A stretch of DNA of 64,000 nucleotides from Thalassococcus halodurans. Lineage in GTDB: Bacteria; Pseudomonadota; Alphaproteobacteria; Rhodobacterales; Rhodobacteraceae. This document shows, piece by piece, positions 60,799 to 64,000 of this stretch. The stretch spans positions 124,001-188,000 of the forward strand of contig NZ_FNUZ01000001.1 of assembly GCF_900108225.1 (NCBI RefSeq), in the 5' to 3' direction. A program made the translations under genes and the position numbers. Positions within the stretch are counted from its first letter, which is position 1. Each line of letters opens with the position of its first letter. The notes below the pieces were generated by a model that saw nothing but the letters and a program-made list of their open reading frames with translations, did not search any database and had not been told where the DNA came from.

Positions 60799-61488
60799 AT
60801 GATGAGCGACGCCGCTTTGCAAACGGCTCTTGCCTTATATTTGGGCCACTTGTTGGCTGATTATGTTTTCCAGACCGACGCAATGGTCGCCTATAAAAAA
60901 GACGCAAAGGTCATCGGCACCCATATCGGAATAGTCGCGCTTTGCAGCCTTGCCACGCTGGGTGGATCGCTTTTGGTAGTGCTGATAGTTTCCGTGCTTC
61001 ACTTGCTGATCGATCTTGCCAAGATTCACCTGGTGCGGGGCGGTTTCGGGTCGTACACGGTCGATCAAATTGCCCACCTGCTTTCGATTTTATTTGTTGC
61101 GTCGACTTTCCCGTTGGCCTTTGAAACAGGGATTTGGGGCCAGCTACCCGATTTCATCTGGCCTTGGGTTGCCGCCACCTGCGGCATTTTCCTGACCACA
61201 TTCGCAGGCTATTACGGAGTCGATCTTGCGTTGAACAAACCGCATCGCCCGCACAGGTCCGGTCAGCTTGTCGGGATCACAGAACGCCTTGCGATCTTGG
61301 TTCTGGGGCTGGAGGGATGGCTGATTGCGGCCCCTGTCCTACTGATCATCAAGCTTACAGCAAACAACAACAGGCTACGCGACGCGACCACCGGCAAGAT
61401 CACCAATTTTGTCCGCGGATCGCTGGTTTCCTTTAGTTGGGGGATTGGCGCGACTCTGGTAACCCTTTATTTCCGAAACAATTTATAG
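60799..61488 (+). CDS. DUF3307 family membrane protein
   Basis: 229 residues with five to six hydrophobic stretches. The first segment has LALYLGHLLADYVFQTDAMV and the second VSVLHLLIDLAKIHLV, with conserved His and Asp residues in the membrane helices, typical of DUF3307. The biological role is unknown. ATG 60799 (a second ATG follows at once) with GAGG eight bases upstream. Gene stands alone between terminator and IscA-type gene. Confidence 0.85.
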   Translation: MMSDAALQTALALYLGHLLADYVFQTDAMVAYKKDAKVIGTHIGIVALCSLATLGGSLLVVLIVSVLHLLIDLAKIHLVRGGFGSYTVDQIAHLLSILFVASTFPLAFETGIWGQLPDFIWPWVAATCGIFLTTFAGYYGVDLALNKPHRPHRSGQLVGITERLAILVLGLEGWLIAAPVLLIIKLTANNNRLRDATTGKITNFVRGSLVSFSWGIGATLVTLYFRNNL

Positions 61489-61613
61489 CTTCCGCTCAGG
61501 AACTGCGCACATACGGAACCTCTCGGAAAAATGAACCTGTCCAAAGTTTTGCACCCCTTGTGTCACGGCGCTTGCAGCCCTAAATTCAGTGGCAAGTGAC
61601 AGGAGAGCATTCC

Positions 61614-61997
61614 ATGTTCAGCATTCCGGGCAAAACCCCCGTGACCATTACACCCGCAGCCGTTCAGCAAATCAGCAAGCTGATGGACCGTGAAAACCGT
61701 CATGGTTTGCGCATCGGTGTGAAAAAGGGTGGCTGCGCAGGCATGGAATACACCATGGATTACGTGGACGAAGCCGACCCCAACGATGAAGTCGTTGAAC
61801 AGGATGGTGCCCGCGTTCTGATCGCGCCGATGGCGCAGATGTTCCTGTTCGGCACCGAGATCGACTACGAAACGTCGCTGCTGGAATCAGGCTTCAAGTT
61901 CCGCAACCCGAACGTCGCCGACGCCTGCGGATGCGGCGAGTCGATCAAGTTCAAGGACATCGAAGAACTTGAGGCTGAACGCGCAGCGGGCGAATAA
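61614..61997 (+). CDS. HesB/IscA-family Fe-S carrier protein
   Basis: 127 residues. A-type carrier: TPAAVQQISKLMDREN, the first Cys in KKGGCAGMEYTMDYVDE (about residue 40), and the C-terminal pair in NVADACGCGESIKFK (about 105). It delivers Fe-S clusters to target enzymes, probably with SufT. ATG 61614 with AGGAG; a frame from 61596 adds six residues only. It ends five bases from the stop of the oxygenase on the other strand. Confidence 0.94.
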   Translation: MFSIPGKTPVTITPAAVQQISKLMDRENRHGLRIGVKKGGCAGMEYTMDYVDEADPNDEVVEQDGARVLIAPMAQMFLFGTEIDYETSLLESGFKFRNPNVADACGCGESIKFKDIEELEAERAAGE

Positions 61998-62001
61998 CGC
62001 C

Positions 62002-62904
62002 CTAGCCGGCCTTCATGTGCAGATAGGTTTCTGCAAAGCGCTTACCCAGATGTTCTCCCGCGATGATCGGGTCTGATCCCTTGGGGGCCACGTTGGTCTC
62101 GTAGTTCGGATTAAAGAACAACGGCACGGAAATTCGAGTCTCAGAAGTGCCTTTGACGCGGTGAAGCGTGGCCTTCACCTGCCCTTCCGTCCAGAACTCA
62201 AGCATCTCGCCAAAGTTGATCACAAACGTGCCCGGCTTGGCCGACACCGGCACCCAAGTGTCATCGCCGGACAGCACCTCAAGCCCCGCGACACCGTCTG
62301 TGCCCAACAAGGTCAAACAGCCATAGTCGGTATGTGCAGCGATGCCGAAATCCTTCTCGCCTGCCCAATCAGGCCGCTCGGGATAGTAGTTGCCCCGCAG
62401 CAGCGCCATTGGCCGGTCGAAGTGTTGATCGAAGTACCCGTCATCCTGCCCCAGCGCATTCGCCAGTCCGCGCAGCAATACGCGAGCGACGGCCATCGCA
62501 TCGCGATAGTAGGCAGAAATGACAGTTTCAAATCCTTCAGGCAAATCCGGCCAGCGGTTCGGCGCATAGACGGCAAGGTCGGAAAATTCTGCCCCCTCGG
62601 GCAACGCAAAACCTGAATCGTAAACTTCTTTGTAATCGGGGTTGGCGTTTGGATCGACCTGTTCGGACTTGGGCGCGCCCCAACCGCGATTGGCCCCTGT
62701 AACAGCCATATTCACACGCTGTTTCTGATCCTCGGGCAGTTCAAAGAACGCGCGATACATCGCAAGGACAAGACCCATCCGCGCTGGCGTGATGGGGGTA
62801 TTGCTGATCGTAAGAAACCCGACCTCGCGCGCGGCTTTGGAAAGCTCCGAGAGGGTTTCAGGTGTACCCTTTTCAATATCGGCAAAGTCGAATTCGGGGA
62901 TCAT
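62002..62904 (-). CDS. 2-oxoglutarate/Fe(II) oxygenase, isopenicillin N synthase family
   Basis: 300 residues. DIOX_N domain (IPEFDFADIEKGT, REVGFLTISNTPI) and catalytic double-stranded beta-helix with HTDYGCLTLLG (His-x-Asp), distal His in ATLHRVKG and the 2-oxoglutarate Arg in TRISVPLFFNPNYE. Similar to plant gibberellin/flavonol-type oxygenases, but the bacterial substrate is unknown. ATG 62904 is preferred; the frame could extend to TTG 62943. Divergent from tpiA. Confidence 0.9.
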   Translation of the reverse strand: MIPEFDFADIEKGTPETLSELSKAAREVGFLTISNTPITPARMGLVLAMYRAFFELPEDQKQRVNMAVTGANRGWGAPKSEQVDPNANPDYKEVYDSGFALPEGAEFSDLAVYAPNRWPDLPEGFETVISAYYRDAMAVARVLLRGLANALGQDDGYFDQHFDRPMALLRGNYYPERPDWAGEKDFGIAAHTDYGCLTLLGTDGVAGLEVLSGDDTWVPVSAKPGTFVINFGEMLEFWTEGQVKATLHRVKGTSETRISVPLFFNPNYETNVAPKGSDPIIAGEHLGKRFAETYLHMKAG

Positions 62905-62966
62905 GCCAGTGCTCCGATCTGTGATCCCTCCGATATTGCCCAACGGGTTTCCAGCCGCAAGTCGGC

Positions 62967-62986
62967 TTGACGTTTAGGCGCTAACA
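62967..62986 (+). promoter_or_regulatory. Promoter and operator-like site of tpiA
   Basis: TTGACG (62967-62972) is a good -35; GCGCTAACA (62978-62986) lies inside the spacer and equals the right half of the zwf and eno sites. The left half (GTTTAG, 62972-62977) is shifted by one base. A weak -10 (AAGATG) is at 62990-62995. Confidence 0.45.
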
Positions 62987-63024
62987 GGGAAGATGCGACC
63001 AAGATTTCAGGTAAGGGATACGAC

Positions 63025-63762
63025 ATGCGGATCAAACTGGCAGCAGGCAACTGGAAAATGAACGGCGTACAGGCCTCGCTGGCGGAAATCTCGGCGCTGT
63101 CTGATCATACCCAAGGGCCGTCCGAAGTTGCTATTTGCCCACCCGCGACTCTGGTCGCCGCCGCTGTTGCCATTGCCGGTGACGTGGCGATTGGGGGTCA
63201 GGATTGTCATGCCAAAACGTCCGGCGCGCACACTGGCGATATCTCGGCCGAGATGCTGAAAGACGCAGGCGCGGCTTATGTCATCACCGGCCATTCGGAA
63301 CGTCGCGAAGACCACAGTGAAAGCGATGCCGACGTGAATGCGAAAACCCAAGCCGGTTGGGCCGCAGGTTTGTCCGTGATCCTGTGCATCGGCGAAAGCC
63401 TTGAAGAACGCGAAAGCGGCGCAACTCTGGACCGGATGGCCGCGCAAATGGCCGCATCGGTGCCGGATGGTGCCACAGGGGCCAATCTGGTGATTGCCTA
63501 CGAACCCATCTGGGCCATCGGTACGGGCAAGGTGCCGTCGCTGGATGAGATTGCCGAGGTTCACGCCTTTATCCGCAAAACACTGACGGATCGCTTTGGC
63601 GACGAAGGTGCGAAGATGCGCGTGTTGTATGGTGGTAGCGTGAAGCCGTCGAATGCGGCGGAAATTTTTGCCGTGGCTGATGTGGATGGTGCGCTGGTTG
63701 GGGGCGCGAGCCTGAAGGCCGCTGATTTTTCCGGCATCATCGAAGCCCTGAACGCCGCATAG
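63025..63762 (+). CDS. tpiA: Triosephosphate isomerase
   Basis: 245 residues. It interconverts dihydroxyacetone phosphate and glyceraldehyde 3-phosphate. Catalytic Lys in NWKMNG (about residue 12), His in [13 protein letters not shown] (about 91), Glu in [12 protein letters not shown] (about 160), and the phosphate loop YGGSVKPSN and VGGASL near the end. Its control region shares half of the zwf/eno operator. Followed by two GC-rich hairpins. Confidence 0.98.
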   Translation: MRIKLAAGNWKMNGVQASLAEISALSDHTQGPSEVAICPPATLVAAAVAIAGDVAIGGQDCHAKTSGAHTGDISAEMLKDAGAAYVITGHSERREDHSESDADVNAKTQAGWAAGLSVILCIGESLEERESGATLDRMAAQMAASVPDGATGANLVIAYEPIWAIGTGKVPSLDEIAEVHAFIRKTLTDRFGDEGAKMRVLYGGSVKPSNAAEIFAVADVDGALVGGASLKAADFSGIIEALNAA

Positions 63763-63820
63763 GGGCTTTGCCCCCTTGGCCTTCGGCCAATTCCCCCAAG
63801 GTTCTTGGGGACAGAAAATA
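63762..63820. repeat. Hairpin cluster after tpiA
   Basis: Three short inverted repeats in a row: GGGGC-TTT-GCCCC, TTGGC-CTTC-GGCCAA and CCCCAAG-GTT-CTTGGGG. Such clusters are common behind genes in Rhodobacteraceae and may stabilise or end the message; there is no T-run. Confidence 0.6.
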
Positions 63821-63835
63821 CATCAGGTCAAAATG

Positions 63836-63865
63836 AAAGCGGCGCCCGATTGAGGCGCCGCTTTT
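63836..63865. terminator. Bidirectional terminator between tpiA and the TRAP permease
   Basis: AAAGCGGCGCC (63836-63846), seven-base loop, GGCGCCGCTTT (63854-63864) and a further T. An 11-base perfect stem shared by the converging transcripts. Confidence 0.85.
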
Positions 63866-63868
63866 GGT

Positions 63869-64000
63869 TTATTTGGTGATGATCTCGGGTCCCATCAGCA
63901 TGGTCGGTAGCCATGTGGACAGGAACGGGATGTAGGTCACCATGATCAGGAACACGAACAGCACCGCAAGGAACGGCAGAGCTGCACGCACCACCCGCAT
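63869..64000 (-). CDS. TRAP transporter large permease (DctM), C-terminal end
   Basis: The last 43 residues of a gene continuing right of the window: VVRAALPFLAVLFVFLIMVT, then YIPFLSTWLPTMLMGPEII and a Lys end. The last transmembrane helix and the P-x-LS-x-WLP-x-LMG pattern are those of the DctM/M subunit of TRAP-type dicarboxylate transporters. The substrate cannot be told from this end. Confidence 0.8.
   Translation of the reverse strand: MRVVRAALPFLAVLFVFLIMVTYIPFLSTWLPTMLMGPEIITK

Overview
The window looks like a chromosomal segment of an alphaproteobacterium of the family Rhodobacteraceae (Roseobacter group). Pointers are the CtrA and SciP pair, a sqdBDC sulfolipid operon in the Rhodobacter order, a zwf-pgl-pgi operon for Entner-Doudoroff sugar use, alphaproteobacterial LexA-type GTTC-N7-GTTC sequence, a muramidase of the gene-transfer-agent type at the left edge, and a TRAP permease end at the right edge. 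Genes are tightly packed, often joined by 4-base ATGA or GTGA overlaps. I saw no insertion sequence, integrase, CRISPR array or rRNA. It reads as mostly core genome.

Layout. 1-1.4 kb: muramidase end, a DUF985 cupin and a DUF1097 membrane protein. 1.4-5.2 kb (-): pgi, pgl, zwf. 5.4-10.1 kb (+): nucleoside hydrolase, GNAT enzyme, SelO, a DUF533 protein and a DMT transporter. 10.2-12 kb: eno, and ccmE on the other strand. 12.1-15.9 kb (-): two M20 peptidases and a FAD oxidoreductase, probably amide or amino-acid catabolism. 16-22.5 kb: murI, an acyltransferase and a fused indolepyruvate ferredoxin oxidoreductase divergent from a LysR regulator, followed by a probable small RNA. 22.5-27.5 kb: thioesterase, enoyl-CoA hydratase, trmFO, a Pmp3-like peptide, gluQRS, hisI, a U-type Fe-S scaffold relative and a 36-residue membrane peptide behind GTTC repeats. 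27.6-33.2 kb (-): sciP-ctrA and ligA-recG. 33.2-36.6 kb: mnmA, a VOC protein, and Lrp divergent from hppD. 36.6-41.8 kb: KAS II, ACP, LpxD and an L,D-transpeptidase, divergent from a MepK-like peptidase. 41.9-42.1 kb: two tRNA-Asp genes. 42.3-47.4 kb: membrane LytTR regulator, ABC ATPase, FtsX/MacB-like permease and AttH-like lipocalin. 47.4-49.2 kb: copper-delivery genes (PCuAC, Sco1) and tRNA-Val. 49.3-55.5 kb (-): GMC dehydrogenase with its small subunit, VOC, RHH and HU-like proteins, and lon. 56-59 kb: sqdB-sqdD-sqdC behind a Pho-box-like repeat. 59-64 kb: tgt, sufT, a DUF3307 protein, an IscA-type protein, a 2-oxoglutarate oxygenase, tpiA and the dctM end.

How the parts work together. 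zwf, eno and tpiA carry related GCGCTAAC operator-like sequences, so one regulator may coordinate sugar catabolism. Tgt and GluQRS both act on the queuosine position of tRNA-Asp, and tRNA-Asp is encoded twice here. CtrA, SciP, Lon and the candidate SOS peptide all touch cell-cycle control. The best candidates for undescribed biology are the GTTC-repeat membrane peptide, the CCUCCC-loop small RNA after the LysR gene, and the LytTR/ABC/lipocalin module.
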